Positions 7,266 through 15,925 are shown, counted from the stretch's first letter. The stretch is 19,092 bases of DNA from Hondaea fermentalgiana (GCA_014084085.1 NPFB01000072.1:80806-99897); one strand, 5' to 3'. Notes: generated by a model not told the origin, from the sequence alone. Program-made: numbers and translations.

Positions 7266-8423
7266 ATGAGCATTCCTCTAGCTGACTTGGATGTAGAATT
7301 GCACCGCGCCCTTTTCACCAATGTGAGCACTACTGGCGCGTCTGGGTATTCTATCGCAGCGACGACTGGTACTTTTGAAAGTCCAATCGATGCTCCGCTC
7401 GCAGATATGCTTTATGCCGCGGCTGGCGCGAGCAGCCCGGGAGACGCGATTTTCCTGTCGTTCTTCATGGCTTCTTGGATCCTCCAGCCTATTGCATTTG
7501 TTCAAACACGATCATTCTATTGCATGTGTGGTCTGCGCTCGGACGTCTGGGCATCTGTGCTCATCGAAATTGTACTGCCCACGATTACCTTTACTTTGAT
7601 GCTCGAGCGTGATCTATTTACGTGGATCAAATCAGTCTCTGTGATGAGCGCAAGGATCCTCATTTTACTCGTCAAGCACGTCTTCCCGCCGCCTGATCGT
7701 ATTCTAGACCTTCCGCTGCTAGGTGAAAGACGAGCAGTTGTCCTATACAGCTGGTTGGTTCACGGTGCGTTGGTGGTTATCATGGCAGTGGCTTGCATTC
7801 TGGAGCTCGGCTTCCTGCAAGGTGAACCATACAACTACATCAACGGCGGTGCCGGTGTGGCAGTGACCTTGATGACAATTGTGTACGCCAAGAACTTTAA
7901 AGTCTCAATCGATGAACGTGATGAAATCAGGAAGCGGGAGCTTCGGGCAAACCTCTCGCCACTTTACATCTTGGCCCATACAGTGTGGAGCGTGCAGTAT
8001 CATGCAGTATATCATGCGGAAAAGGCGGTCTATTATATTATTCTCACGTTGCTCATGCCCCTCGTCGCTGCTCTCCTCGGCATGCACGACTGGCTCGAGA
8101 TCCGCTCCATCGCTCTTTTGCACGCCATGGTTCTTCGACTGTTTCCGATCCAGCTGCCATCCGCATGTCTATTTCTCGGCATTGATGTGATGGAGAGTGC
8201 GGTGTTTCGCACGACCCTATCTGTTATAACGCTCGTGCTCGCACTGGCGCTCTTCGTCGAGGTTCGACACATCATCAAAGGTGGCAAACCTTTCGAGGCG
8301 CCCTTTGGGCTTACTTCTCGAATTCACGTGGACGATACATTTCGAAGAATCTCGAAGCGCTTCGCACACCATATTTTCTTCGCGAGCTCAATCTCTCCTA
8401 CGGAAACTCAGGGCCAAGACTGA
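7266..8423 (+). CDS. Orphan multi-pass membrane protein
   Basis: A 385-residue protein from ATG 7266 (A at -3). The N-terminal 55 residues are polar and Ser/Thr/Ala-rich, with an NVST glycosylation sequon at 19-22, and show no cleavable signal peptide. Hydrophobic segments lie at about 60-80, 94-113, 125-140, 157-184, 193-210, 230-247, 254-273, 280-305 and 314-333, giving roughly eight or nine membrane spans. A charged loop (KVSIDERDEIRKRELR, about 212-227) divides the protein into two halves. The stretch HTVWSVQYHAVYHAEKAVYY (238-257) is rich in His and aromatic residues near a membrane face. The tail is basic, then Ser-rich. I recognise no transporter, channel or receptor signature, so no function is given. 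The stop is followed immediately by two more in-frame stops. Confidence 0.8.
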   Translation: MSIPLADLDVELHRALFTNVSTTGASGYSIAATTGTFESPIDAPLADMLYAAAGASSPGDAIFLSFFMASWILQPIAFVQTRSFYCMCGLRSDVWASVLIEIVLPTITFTLMLERDLFTWIKSVSVMSARILILLVKHVFPPPDRILDLPLLGERRAVVLYSWLVHGALVVIMAVACILELGFLQGEPYNYINGGAGVAVTLMTIVYAKNFKVSIDERDEIRKRELRANLSPLYILAHTVWSVQYHAVYHAEKAVYYIILTLLMPLVAALLGMHDWLEIRSIALLHAMVLRLFPIQLPSACLFLGIDVMESAVFRTTLSVITLVLALALFVEVRHIIKGGKPFEAPFGLTSRIHVDDTFRRISKRFAHHIFFASSISPTETQGQD

Positions 8424-8654
8424 TAGTGAATAATACTGATCTTCCACCTCCTGACGGCCAGGTGGTCTCGATTGGGGTCTTGCATTCGCCCCTTTAATCA
8501 CGGCCGTCGATTGAAAAAAGAGCACCAGGGTAGACTAGATAGAGCAAAGACTATGAAACATAATCGAGTTGTAGTTCGTCAAATTTTCGTTCGAACGGGT
8601 GAACGGACTTTCTTCACACAAATTTGCTGGCGCTCCAAAGAACGACGGGGATGA

Positions 8655-8822
8655 ATTTATCTGAATAACTTGCTCAATTTCAAGTCGCTAGCAAGCGAAA
8701 TTTTCGATGCCAAAGCCAAAATACCAGAGTCAACGTTGCTCCAAGACGTGAATCTCGCCAGTGCCGCTGAAAAAGAACTGCCGTCGATCATCGCGATGGC
8801 AGAATCATGTGACGTTGGGTAA
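8655..8822 (+). other. Protein-like open segment in frame with the ankyrin gene, ended by one TAA
   Basis: Fifty-five sense codons lie between a TGA (8652-8654) and a TAA (8820-8822), in the same phase as the ankyrin-repeat CDS downstream. The translation looks like ordinary protein, for example ASEIFDAKAKIPESTLLQDV followed by NLASAAEKELPSIIAM. After the TAA the frame stays open into the ankyrin CDS, with no further stop. It has no ATG except late (near MAES). It could be 5'UTR, an N-terminal part lost to a stop, or an exon ending at the GTAACC at 8819. Confidence 0.3.
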
Positions 8823-8942
8823 CCCAAATTGTTGAATTTAAGGGCTTTTCCCAAGGTCCTGGCGGAGAACGGCAAGCGACCTCGTCAACCCAAACCCGAA
8901 TGCTGCTGCAGTGTCGGCATCGAGAACGTGAGCAAGATCAAG

Positions 8943-11195
8943 ATGTCGGCCCGATCAAAGCAGGGAGATGACCTTAGTCCGAAGGAGGCGCCCGATCCGC
9001 CAGATATGCTAGAACTTCCCAAGAAGAATACGGTGACGACAGACTTGGGTCGTCTCATTAGACATGGAGACATTGCCGCAGTCCAGCGCGCCGTACTAGA
9101 GGATCCTTCAAGGCTGGAGGCGCCAGTAACAGGACGAGGAGATACTCCTCTCCTTTACGCTCTTCGCTTCGCAAGTCGAAACTCAGAGATGGTACAATGG
9201 CTCGTGCGAAAGGGCGCTGCAGTCAATGCAAAGAACAAGAGCGGAACCACTCCACTCCTCAACGCCTGCCGCAAAGCTTCGCCTGAAATTGTTGCAATGC
9301 TCATTGACCACGGAGCTCACATCAACACACACGCCATCCGAAAATGGACCCCCTTGCATTGTGCCTGCAATTGTAAGAAGACGCAAAACGTCGAACTCTT
9401 GCTCGATCGGGCAGAGATGCTATACGTGCCAAAGTATTTGGGCTTGGTCATGTTTGTCTTTCCGTACACATTTGGCTATGATTCCTTTCGAGCTGTCCGA
9501 TACTCTGTCGAACGCAGAATCGATTTGAATGCGCAAAATGAGTACGGGAAATCTGCTCTCATGTACGCAAGCCGTCACGGGGACCATCGCACATTGAAAC
9601 GGCTCATGGATTACGGCGCCGCCCTCGATCTACAGGATGAAAATGGACGAAGTGCACTCATGCATGCCTGCATCAATGATCAAAGCGAGTGTGCGCGTTT
9701 GCTTATTGATCATGGCGCCAAACTCGACCTGCAGGATCATGTCGGCGGCACAGCTCTCGCAATGACGTGCAAATTCGGTGATCTCGAGACTTTGCGACTG
9801 CTCCTCGCTCAAGGCGCCTCGGTGGATCAGAAATTCCGAGATGGCTGGACCGCACTCATGCTAGCATGTGTGAGGGGCATATCAGACTTTGTTCAGCTTC
9901 TCATTGACTATGGGGCCGATCCTAATTTGCAGAATGGACATGGCAGCACTGCGCTAATGAAGGCCTCGGCCCTGCACACTGACGTTGTGACAATTCTGAT
10001 CGAAGCTGGGGCTTCTCTGGATCTACAAAACACCAACGGCTCCACCGCACTCTCTATCGCATGTTGGGAAGCCCAACGCGAAACGGCAACGTTGCTTGTC
10101 AAACATGGAGCCTCGCTGAACCTTCAAGATAAGACGGGATCTTCGGCGCTCATTGTCGCTTGCAGCAAAGGCGACTTCGAGTGCGCTAAAGTCCTCGTTG
10201 AGTATGGCGCTGCTCTCGATTTGCAGGATCTCAAGGGGTCTACCGCGCTCATGTATGCGTGCGACAAAAACGACACGGTGCTGGGGACCTTTCTTGTTGA
10301 ACATGCTGCAGCTCTCGACCTTCAGGACAACCACGGTCTCACGGCTCTCATGATCGTTTGCGAGTCCAAGGAGCCCGATCAAAAGCTTGCCGCCTCGATT
10401 GTAAGCCATGGAGCTGCGCTTGAGTTGCAAGAGAACAATGGCAAAACAGCGCTCCACATTGCTTGCGAATTCAAGCAGATCGAAATCGTTCGCGTACTGT
10501 TAAATCACGGGGCCAATCTGAATGTCAAGACCCATGATGGACACACGCCACTTGGATTAGTCGCTTATATGAGCGACGACGGGGTGAGTATCGCGCGACT
10601 TTTGCTCAAGGGTGGCGCAGCGGCCGACGCGAGCGCGGGCAACGATGGCTGGAATGCGCTTGGGGTCGCTTGCTATTTCTGTTGCTCGAACTTGGTGCAA
10701 ATGCTTTTGGAGTATGGTGCTGACGTAGACGTTGGCTGTCCTTTACCCCTCACGCCCCTTTTGATTGCAACTGCAGCCTCTTTTAATCAAGACGTTGCGA
10801 CCGATCCTTTGCGATGCGCCAAGCTTTGCTGGATTGCCGGCGCAAACCTTCACCTGACCTCAGCCGAAGGCATGGATCCTTTTACGTTCACTCGAATGGA
10901 AGGTCTTTATGACGCCGCCGAATTTTTCGAATTCGTTGTTAGGTCGCCCGTGGCGCAAACTCTGTTCAGAAATCTGCACCAGTCGCGTCGCCTTGTGGTA
11001 CAATTCTTCAATCATGGTTTCTGCTCAATGCAAAGCTGCGAAATGCTATCGGATCAAAGTCTACGGTCCATGGGTGTCCTCTCCGCATCGAAGCGAGAAG
11101 AAATTCTGCAATGTTTTGCTTCCCGCGTGCCGACTCGTAAAGGAACAGGCCGTCGTAGCCTTACTACTATTGCTGAACCTTTTCATCGTGTTTGA
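8943..11195 (+). CDS. Ankyrin-repeat protein with a SAM-like C-terminus
   Basis: A 750-residue protein starting at the first in-frame ATG. After a charged N-terminus (1-35), about 16 ankyrin repeats run from about residue 67 to 643. Many match the TALM-AC-G-LL-GA-LDLQD pattern closely. Central repeats (about 203-500) are regular 33-mers; the last three are looser. The third repeat is split by about 35 extra, partly hydrophobic residues (about 157-191) between LLLDR and IDLNAQ. Residues 684-727 contain LSDQSLRSMGVLSASKREEIL, resembling the end of a SAM domain. Ankyrin repeats bind proteins and SAM domains oligomerise, so a scaffold role is likely, with partners unknown. The regular repeats suggest tandem duplication within the gene. 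The gene converges with the synthetase 398 bp downstream. Confidence 0.93.
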   Translation: MSARSKQGDDLSPKEAPDPPDMLELPKKNTVTTDLGRLIRHGDIAAVQRAVLEDPSRLEAPVTGRGDTPLLYALRFASRNSEMVQWLVRKGAAVNAKNKSGTTPLLNACRKASPEIVAMLIDHGAHINTHAIRKWTPLHCACNCKKTQNVELLLDRAEMLYVPKYLGLVMFVFPYTFGYDSFRAVRYSVERRIDLNAQNEYGKSALMYASRHGDHRTLKRLMDYGAALDLQDENGRSALMHACINDQSECARLLIDHGAKLDLQDHVGGTALAMTCKFGDLETLRLLLAQGASVDQKFRDGWTALMLACVRGISDFVQLLIDYGADPNLQNGHGSTALMKASALHTDVVTILIEAGASLDLQNTNGSTALSIACWEAQRETATLLVKHGASLNLQDKTGSSALIVACSKGDFECAKVLVEYGAALDLQDLKGSTALMYACDKNDTVLGTFLVEHAAALDLQDNHGLTALMIVCESKEPDQKLAASIVSHGAALELQENNGKTALHIACEFKQIEIVRVLLNHGANLNVKTHDGHTPLGLVAYMSDDGVSIARLLLKGGAAADASAGNDGWNALGVACYFCCSNLVQMLLEYGADVDVGCPLPLTPLLIATAASFNQDVATDPLRCAKLCWIAGANLHLTSAEGMDPFTFTRMEGLYDAAEFFEFVVRSPVAQTLFRNLHQSRRLVVQFFNHGFCSMQSCEMLSDQSLRSMGVLSASKREEILQCFASRVPTRKGTGRRSLTTIAEPFHRV
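9434..9517 (+). other. Candidate in-frame intron inside ankyrin repeat 3
   Basis: The extra segment in the third ankyrin repeat can be partly removed by a GT-AG interval of exactly 84 bases (GTATTTGG at the 5' end, ACGCAG at the 3' end). It keeps the frame and gives LYVPKIDLNAQ. The result still leaves seven extra residues compared with a normal repeat, so this could equally be a coding insertion. A GT-AG pair of suitable length is expected by chance often enough that this stays a hypothesis. Confidence 0.2.
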
Positions 11196-11593
11196 TCGCT
11201 CCATCGTGTTTCTTTCACACTTCTCATGAACATTCTATTACTTTTTTTCACTTTTTTTTTAAAACGTGATCTTTCTTGACGTTTCCTTTCCTATGCTCGC
11301 AAGCACGAATGTTGGCAATGACAACCACTTGCACGACCCGAAAGCCCAGGCTCACTGTTCACGCATATTTGGCCCCAACCACACCGAGCGCAGATTATTT
11401 CTCTTTTTGTCCAAATAACCAGCACTCATTCATGATTGCTACTCAATCATTTCATTTCTATCGCTAGAATTGCGCGCCGCTGCTCCCATGTCGGTCGTTG
11501 CTGCGATTCATTCACGTTTGGCCGCTGATTTTGCAATTGATGTCCGCATGATCGTGTCAACTTCTTCTCTTTCGATTTCTTTCGCTCATTCAA
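11196..11593. other. Convergent 3' spacer
   Basis: A pyrimidine-rich spacer between the 3' ends of the ankyrin gene (+) and the synthetase (-). It includes T runs at 11242-11248 and 11252-11260. No exact AATAAA is seen on the plus strand and no TTTATT for the minus strand, so any polyadenylation signals must be variant. No gene is seen. Confidence 0.5.
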
Positions 11594-13735
11594 TCATTTG
11601 CGTGCAAAAAGATGATACTCTGCGAGTGCTTCGTCAGGGACGCGCGTTGGCGCGCCGGTAAGAGGTTCGTGGCCCGCCACAGACTTGGGAAAGGCAATTA
11701 CGTCTGAAATCGTTGGCGTTTCGAGCAAAATTGCACACAGCCGATCGACGCCAAGGGCAATTCCAGCGTGTGGAGGACAACCGGAGGCAAGTGCGGCGAG
11801 CAAGTGGCCAAAGTAAGCCTCGATGCGTTCCTCCGAAATGCCCAAAACGTGGCGAAAAATGTGCCGCTGCAGGTCAGCATTGTGTACACGAACAGATCCA
11901 CCACCAAGCTCGGCGCCATTGCAGACAAGGTCGTAGTGCTGAGCACGGATCTCGAGCACCTCAGCTTGCGAAGGTCCGCATGAGTTCGCACTGCGGTCGG
12001 TATCAGAACAGCGAAAGGCGCGCAGGACCTCGATATCCTCCGGACGCGGCATGGTAAATGGATGATGAGTGGAGCGCAATTCGTCATTTTCGCCGAGTTC
12101 GAACATGGGGAAATCCTCGACCCAAAAGATGTCGAGAGGACGAGCACGTGCCGCGAGGGCTTTCTCACCTGTAGCCTCGCCGACCGCGACACGAGCACGT
12201 CCCAACGCTTCGCACAGGGCATCGCGACCCACGCGATGCGGCGCGCCCTCGTATTCACAGACGGCCATGACAAAGGCATCACCCGGTTCGCGCGCGCCAA
12301 GCGCACCAACGAGTTCCGCCTTTTCATCGTCGTTCAGAGCCTTAAACATCGGGACAATGCTTGTTGGCGGCGAGGGGCCGAGTCGCAATGCCTCGAGGTT
12401 TCCTGATGAAGAAGTCCGAACCATGACAAGTCCCACACGCGCATGACGAGGCACGTCAGAGAGCGCAGAAGCGGCAAGTTCTTCCCAGACCTTTCGGCTT
12501 GGGGTCCACGCGGAGGCGACATCTGCCGGGATGCGAAATGCCCGTGCGGAATAATGTTTCGAGTTCGCCATGGCCGTATCGAGTCGCGAGAAACCCTTGA
12601 CGGCCTTCATTTTCATTCCGTAACGTGTGTCCGGCTTGTCGGATCCATATAAGAGCATGGCCTCCTCGAAAGACATGCGGGCAAAGGGCGCCTGGACTTC
12701 TGCAAAGGCGCGCAGAGGAGCGGGAATGTAGCTCGCCTCCCACGCAGTGCGGTGCGTTTTGTCATTTGTACTTGTGGGCCACGTCTCGATTCCGCGGGCA
12801 AAGCGTTCTGCTTGGGTCCGAGCTCCAGTCACGGCACGGCCAAGAACGGTCTCGATAACGCCTTGGATGTCTCCAGCGGTGGCAAAGCTCATTTCGAGAT
12901 CAAGCTGCGTGAACTCGGGCTGACGGTCAGCGCGGCCGTCTTCGTCGCGAAAACAGCGAGCGACTTGAAAGTAACGCTCGATGCCGCCTGCCATAAGAAG
13001 CTGCTTGTACTGTTGTGGGCTCTGCGGCAGCGCATAGCATGTCCCGGGTTCGCCATTGCGCGTGGGCACAAGAAATTCGCGCGCACCTTCTGGCGTTGAC
13101 TTAAAGAGAAGAGGCGTTTCGACCTCGACAAAGTCAAGTGGGTCTTCCGTCAGCGCCGAACGAGCACCCTGCAAAAGCGCCGAGCGCACGCGAAGATTAC
13201 GCTGCATTTCAGCGCCGCGTAGATCGAGGTGACGTGAACGCAGTCGCGCTGCTTGACTCGCGAGACCGCTATGGGTCTTGGATGTTTTCTTTGCGCCCTT
13301 GTTGTTGTTGTTGTTATTGTTGTTATCGCGATCGGTGCCCGGTCGAGGTCGTAGCCTGCGCTCGACAGGGATTGCTGTTGGCACAACTGGCCGATTGAGC
13401 ACCTCGAGAGACTCGAGTGCGACTTCAACGTGGCCAGTCTTCATGCGCTCATTGACATTTACTTCGTCCCGCGCCAAGACGGTGCCGCTGATGCGCACGA
13501 CGGTCTCCTCGTGCAAATCTTGTGGGATCTCTTGCGCTGCATCCGCCTTGGCGGCATTCCACACGACTTGGAGACTGCCCTTGGCGTCGCGCAGGCTGAT
13601 AAAGAGCAGCTGGCCGTACTTGCGCGTCGTCTGGACCCATCCTTGGGCCTCCACGCGTGTCCCGACCAGGGCCTGGTCCACCTCGCCGCAAGCCACACGC
13701 CTCGCCTGCTCCAGCAGCCTCGGAGTTTTGCGCAT
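11594..13735 (-). CDS. DARS2: Aspartyl-tRNA synthetase, bacterial/mitochondrial type
   Basis: A 713-residue class II synthetase that charges tRNA-Asp, most likely in the mitochondrion. The N-terminal OB-fold anticodon-binding domain (about 14-115) includes VEAQGWVQTTRKYGQLLFISLRD-type sequence. The catalytic core has motif 1 (FVEVETPLLFKSTPEGAREF, 202-221), motif 2 (FQVARCFRDEDGRADRQPEF, 256-275) and motif 3 (HAGIALGVDR, 656-665, with the terminal Arg). The ELGGGSVRVHN stretch is at 609-619. The interval between motifs 2 and 3 is long enough for the GAD insertion that marks bacterial-type enzymes; cytosolic eukaryotic AspRS lacks it. A basic linker with eight Asn (138-145) is inserted between the OB-fold and catalytic domains. 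The only upstream in-frame ATG gives just a short basic leader (MRKTPRLLEQARR) before the OB-fold. The targeting signal is therefore minimal, or an upstream exon is missing. Confidence 0.96.
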   Translation of the reverse strand: MRKTPRLLEQARRVACGEVDQALVGTRVEAQGWVQTTRKYGQLLFISLRDAKGSLQVVWNAAKADAAQEIPQDLHEETVVRISGTVLARDEVNVNERMKTGHVEVALESLEVLNRPVVPTAIPVERRLRPRPGTDRDNNNNNNNNKGAKKTSKTHSGLASQAARLRSRHLDLRGAEMQRNLRVRSALLQGARSALTEDPLDFVEVETPLLFKSTPEGAREFLVPTRNGEPGTCYALPQSPQQYKQLLMAGGIERYFQVARCFRDEDGRADRQPEFTQLDLEMSFATAGDIQGVIETVLGRAVTGARTQAERFARGIETWPTSTNDKTHRTAWEASYIPAPLRAFAEVQAPFARMSFEEAMLLYGSDKPDTRYGMKMKAVKGFSRLDTAMANSKHYSARAFRIPADVASAWTPSRKVWEELAASALSDVPRHARVGLVMVRTSSSGNLEALRLGPSPPTSIVPMFKALNDDEKAELVGALGAREPGDAFVMAVCEYEGAPHRVGRDALCEALGRARVAVGEATGEKALAARARPLDIFWVEDFPMFELGENDELRSTHHPFTMPRPEDIEVLRAFRCSDTDRSANSCGPSQAEVLEIRAQHYDLVCNGAELGGGSVRVHNADLQRHIFRHVLGISEERIEAYFGHLLAALASGCPPHAGIALGVDRLCAILLETPTISDVIAFPKSVAGHEPLTGAPTRVPDEALAEYHLFARK
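13301..13324 (-). repeat. Trinucleotide repeat encoding poly-Asn in the synthetase
   Basis: A GTT/ATT run on the plus strand that reads as eight Asn codons in the minus-strand synthetase gene. It lies in a basic linker absent from typical bacterial enzymes and does not touch catalytic motifs. Confidence 0.9.
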
Positions 13736-13984
13736 GGCGCCTCGCCGCTCCTCTCCGCCCGTGCCGCGGGCCTTGCCTATCAAGGTGCGCGGCTACGCGA
13801 GTGTGGACACCGGCGCCTCTGCCCTCGCCCGTCTTAGCGACAAGGTTGGCTCTATCGCCACGCTGCGCCGGCGCGTATCGTCCGTCCACGCTTTGCCATG
13901 GGGCTGCTGCTGCTCGTGCTGATCAGTGGCAGGCAGCTGGAGACAAGTATCTTATTAGCGCAACGAGGAGGGCGACAACGACGA

Positions 13985-13999
13985 CGACGACGATGATGA
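13985..13999. repeat. Short (ACG)n/(ATG)n trinucleotide tract
   Basis: An imperfect ACG/ATG repeat (CGACAACGACGACGACGACG and onward from about 13974), located some 240 bp upstream of the synthetase start on its 5' side. It is probably part of the promoter or 5' leader region of that gene. Confidence 0.5.
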
Positions 14000-14026
14000 C
14001 ACGAAGGGAGGCTTTTCACAGGATGG

Positions 14027-14032
14027 ATGTTT

Positions 14033-14072
<40 letters not shown>

Positions 14073-14632
14073 GAACGAACGAACGAACGAACGAACGAAC
14101 GCACAACAAAAACAAGAGCAGTAGCTTTCTTGGCTCTTGCAGGAATCGATCAAGCGAGACATGCAATGCAAGAAGCAATGGTAATGCAAAGAGCATAGGT
14201 AAGGCAGAAAAGCAAGCAAGCAAGGAGGGAGAGAGCTTTCTTTGCAGCGGCCATCAGCAAAAGGAAGAGCGACAACCAAGTAACATGAAAGAGCGAAATT
14301 GTCCAGGAAAGAATGGATTGCGGCGAACGGAAAGATGCCTTGTCAAGTCCAAGTTTGGTGGTGACTACAATGACAAGCACAAGAACGGCAAGAAGCGAGC
14401 GCATCATCGACGGCAAGAGAGAGATAGTGAGAGAGAGAGGACGAAAACGACGGCGTTCAGGCATACAGCTGCACCAAATACGCCAAGCCCTAAGAACAAG
14501 ACGAACAACAACATCGGCCACAACCACCACCACAACCACCACCTCCAGCGACAAAGCCTGACCAACGAATCTGCGGCTTCCCCACACCACTCGCAGTCTT
14601 GCGAGTCTGCAGCTAGGCCTATCCGCTTCTGA
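14027..14632 (+). other. Repeat-derived reading frame with a signal-peptide-like start
   Basis: An ATG-initiated frame of 201 residues. The first 17 residues come from the TTGC repeat and read MFLLACLLACLLACLRT, which mimics a hydrophobic signal peptide. (GAAC)n then gives NERT repeats, followed by a hydrophilic K/R/N/S-rich body, a His/Asn-rich patch near HNHHHNHH and a stop at 14632. No domain is recognised. The opposite strand is also open here, which argues for low-complexity DNA rather than selection. It is listed because the ATG and the hydrophobic start could allow a secreted peptide to be made if the region is transcribed. Confidence 0.15.
14033..14100. repeat. Compound microsatellite (TTGC)10 (GAAC)7
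   Basis: Ten perfect TTGC units at 14033-14072 are followed at once by seven perfect GAAC units at 14073-14100. The two tetranucleotides meet at GCGA with no spacer. Confidence 0.95.
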
Positions 14633-14902
14633 TAGTCGGGGATGCGCACGCTCTGCCCCTCGATCATTCCAAGTCGCGTCCCCACTTCTCTCATCCCGCG
14701 AGTCTCGCCGTGCCAGGAACGGCGCCGCGCTCCCATCCTGCATCCTCGTCACTCGCAAGTCCCCGTTCTCTGCCAGCCCTCGCCCCGCCGCTCCCAGACC
14801 GGCACGCCACGGCCGCGGGGCGCGTCGTTGCCGTCGCCAGAATTACCACGCCACCTGTCGAGAATCTCGGTGCTCGCTTGGCCTGGCTTTATGTTACCAG
14901 CC

Positions 14903-14942
14903 GCTCTGCTCTGCTCTGCTCTGCTCTGCTCTGCTCTGCTCT
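14903..14942. repeat. Pentanucleotide repeat (GCTCT)8
   Basis: Eight perfect GCTCT units followed by diverged GCGCTGCG. The tract is pyrimidine-biased on the plus strand. Confidence 0.95.
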
Positions 14943-15589
14943 GCGCTGCGTTGCTTCGCTTGCGCCTCCAAGTTCGCACGCGCGGTCGCGACTCCGAGCC
15001 GCGGCCAGCGCGCGTTCTCGGCCGGGGCGCGCGGCTGGACTCCGCGGAGGTGGCTCTGGCGGGCGATGGCCCTGGCGCCTCGTCGATGGATGGCCTGCCG
15101 CCCGAGGGCGTGAGCCGCGCGTGGCCAGGGAGATCGTTTCCGGCCGATGCCGATGCAGGCGCGCGGCACCTCGCACTCGCGTTGACGCGGCGCAGGAGGT
15201 TGGTCGGTGCGTGGCGGCGACGCTGCGCACGCGCGGACTGCGAGCAAGCGAGCTCCAGCAACACCGCACGCGGCACGAGCGGCGGCCGTGCTGCCTGCGC
15301 CGCGAGTCGAGTCAAGGCGAGTCAGGAACGAGGCTCGGGCCTGCTACCAACGCCCCGGCCGGGACTCCCTTTGAGACGTGCACGAGAGGGTAAAAAGACT
15401 CGAAGCCAGCCACGAGCGCGCCTCACGCACAGTGGGCAAGCAAAACCCGACGACGGCGTCCCCGATCCCGCGGCGACCTCCTCCGCCGGCCGCCGCGCCC
15501 AGCGACCCTCGCAGCGCCTCGCAGCGCGGGCCCGGAAGCCCGCGACGCGCGCGAGCGCTCTCGCGTGTCCGTCGAGCGGGCGTGCGAGC

Positions 15590-15666
15590 GAGGGAAAGAA
15601 AGAAAGAAAGAAAGAAGGAAAGAAGGAAAGAAGGAAAGAAAGAAAGAAGGAAAGAAAGAAAGGAAA
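15590..15666. repeat. 77-nt pure polypurine tract (GAAA/GGAA repeats)
   Basis: Uninterrupted A/G on the plus strand, made of mixed GAAA, GGAA and AAGG units with no C or T. Long polypurine-polypyrimidine mirror-like tracts are known to be able to form triplex (H-DNA) structures. Location is midway between two divergent genes. Confidence 0.95.
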
Positions 15667-15720
15667 CCACGCGCACGCAATAAGCACGCAGGAAAACACG
15701 CGCGCACAAGCAAGCCAGGC

Positions 15721-15755
15721 AGGAAAGGAAAGGAAAGGAAAGGAAAGGAAAGAAG
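15721..15755. repeat. Pentanucleotide polypurine repeat (GGAAA)6
   Basis: Six GGAAA units in an all-purine stretch, 55 bp after the previous polypurine tract and with the same strand bias. Confidence 0.95.
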
Positions 15756-15900
15756 CCCTGCCTGCAGCAGGCCTCCGCGCGTTTCTCCGTCCCTCCCGCG
15801 CGACGCCGCCGTCGACCTCGGCCTCGGCTCCTCCGGCTCCAAGCCCGGCGACGGAGACGGCCTCGGCGCGCGCGGAGCAGAAGAGCCATCGACCGCACCG

Positions 15901-15925
15901 CATCGCATCGCATTGCATCGCATCG
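15901..15925. repeat. Pentanucleotide repeat (CATCG)5 with one variant
   Basis: Five CATCG-type units, one of them CATTG. It is a short microsatellite in the same spacer. Confidence 0.9.

Noticed and set aside
9426..9517. Alternative intron from GTGCCAAAG to GCAG in the ankyrin gene
   Set aside because: The 92-base length is not a multiple of three, so its removal would shift the downstream ankyrin frame.
10023..10457. Antisense frame of 144 codons inside the ankyrin gene
   Set aside because: It is the mirror of the ankyrin coding strand and shows no independent motif.
13852..14223. Minus-strand frame with hydrophobic start and QASKQASK repeats upstream of the synthetase
   Set aside because: The pattern derives from the TTGC and GAAC microsatellites. 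It is in a different frame from the synthetase and ends before it. A spliced leader cannot be excluded but is not supported.
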